Assembly (NCBI GenBank): GCA_028718265.1 | Contig: JAQUMG010000130.1 | Span: 1 to 5,374, forward strand | Direction of reading: 5' to 3' | DNA length: 5,374 bases | Origin: Candidatus Omnitrophota bacterium | GTDB taxonomy: Bacteria; Omnitrophota; Koll11; JAHIPI01 | In this document: in pieces, positions 5,119 through 5,374 of the stretch | Layout of the letters: each line of letters starts with the position of its first letter | How positions within the stretch are numbered: position 1 is the first letter of the stretch | Notes under the pieces: generated by a model | The model's database searches: none | Seen by the model: the letters and a program-made list of their open reading frames with translations, nothing else | What the model was told of the DNA's origin: nothing | Program-made: the position numbers and the translations under genes

Positions 5119-5374
5119 TAAGAAGGTTAACATTCTGGTGCTTAATTGCGGGAGCTCATCCCTGAAGTACAAGATAATAGAGATGCCGGCCGGCGCTGAA
5201 ATCGTACAGGGAGAAGCCGAAAGGGTGGGTACTAAGTCGCAAGAGGTTTCTATTATCACGCACTTTGTGTTTGGGAAAAAGCGCGTAATCGAGGTATCAC
5301 TTGCTGATCATTCGGCCGCTCTTAAAAAAATACTTGAGATGATAAAAGATGACGCAAAGAAGAATAAAGATATA
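5108..5374 (+). CDS. ackA: acetate kinase, N-terminal part (3'-truncated by window)
   Basis: Eighty-nine codons are visible to the window edge; the full family length is about 400 residues. ILVLNCGSSSLKYKI (9-23) is the acetate kinase signature 1, with the Asn and Ser-rich loop that binds phosphate. GEAERVG (35-41) and LADHSAALKKIL (65-76) match the usual N-domain order. The enzyme converts acetyl phosphate and ADP to acetate and ATP, or the reverse, and is cytosolic. The ATG lies 5 bases after GGAG (5099-5102), within the end of the M20-like gene, so the two stop/start regions overlap by 11 bases (5108-5118). This suggests translational coupling and one operon. No separate promoter is seen, so expression probably follows the palindrome-bearing control region at 3851-3900. 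Propionate or butyrate kinase is a less likely alternative given the exact signature. Confidence 0.93.
   Translation, partial: MKSNKKVNILVLNCGSSSLKYKIIEMPAGAEIVQGEAERVGTKSQEVSIITHFVFGKKRVIEVSLADHSAALKKILEMIKDDAKKNKDI

Overview
The window reads as a stretch of bacterial chromosome with six genes, all on the + strand. The first is cut off at its 5' end and the last at its 3' end. Gene spacing is tight, Shine-Dalgarno sites are strong, and one promoter is close to the sigma-70 consensus. There are no tRNAs, rRNAs, insertion sequences or CRISPR arrays. The gene set (a stand-alone PEP-synthase-type ATP-binding protein, a DUF1805 protein, a UbiE-like methyltransferase, an XRE-cupin regulator, an M20 peptidase homologue of the YgeY type and an acetate kinase) suggests an anaerobic, fermentative and probably uncultured bacterium. 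Candidatus Omnitrophota or a deltaproteobacterium-like lineage is a guess from gene style, not a demonstrated placement.

Left block (1-3069): the C-terminal two thirds or more of a pyruvate phosphate dikinase/PEP synthase N-domain protein is followed after 16 bases by a small DUF1805 gene and after another 26 bases by a SAM-dependent methyltransferase. The spacing suggests one transcript. The methyltransferase is visibly more AT-rich than the first gene. Bases 3070-3182 hold a hairpin and a 16-codon mini-ORF with a good ribosome site, but no convincing gene.

Right block (3183-5374): an AT-rich control region carries a TTGACA-N17-TATACT promoter, a 13-bp palindrome on its -35 box, and several TTGTTAA and AAGTAAT repeats. 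It drives a 183-codon XRE-cupin regulator. A second AT-rich gap holds a 17-bp palindrome (GTTAAC half sites), and then come the M20 homologue and, overlapping it by 11 bases, ackA (acetate kinase). A 15-bp motif matching at 13 positions lies in both gaps, so the regulator probably controls itself and the M20-ackA pair.

The most notable finding is the M20-family protein. Its fold and many family landmarks are clear, but by my by-eye alignment it lacks the bridging Asp, the catalytic Glu and the terminal His of M20 enzymes. All five of its cysteines cluster around the remaining active-site residues. It looks like a pseudo-peptidase or a repurposed metal or redox site, translationally coupled to acetate kinase under what looks like a dedicated regulator. 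Family comparisons are from memory and need database alignment.
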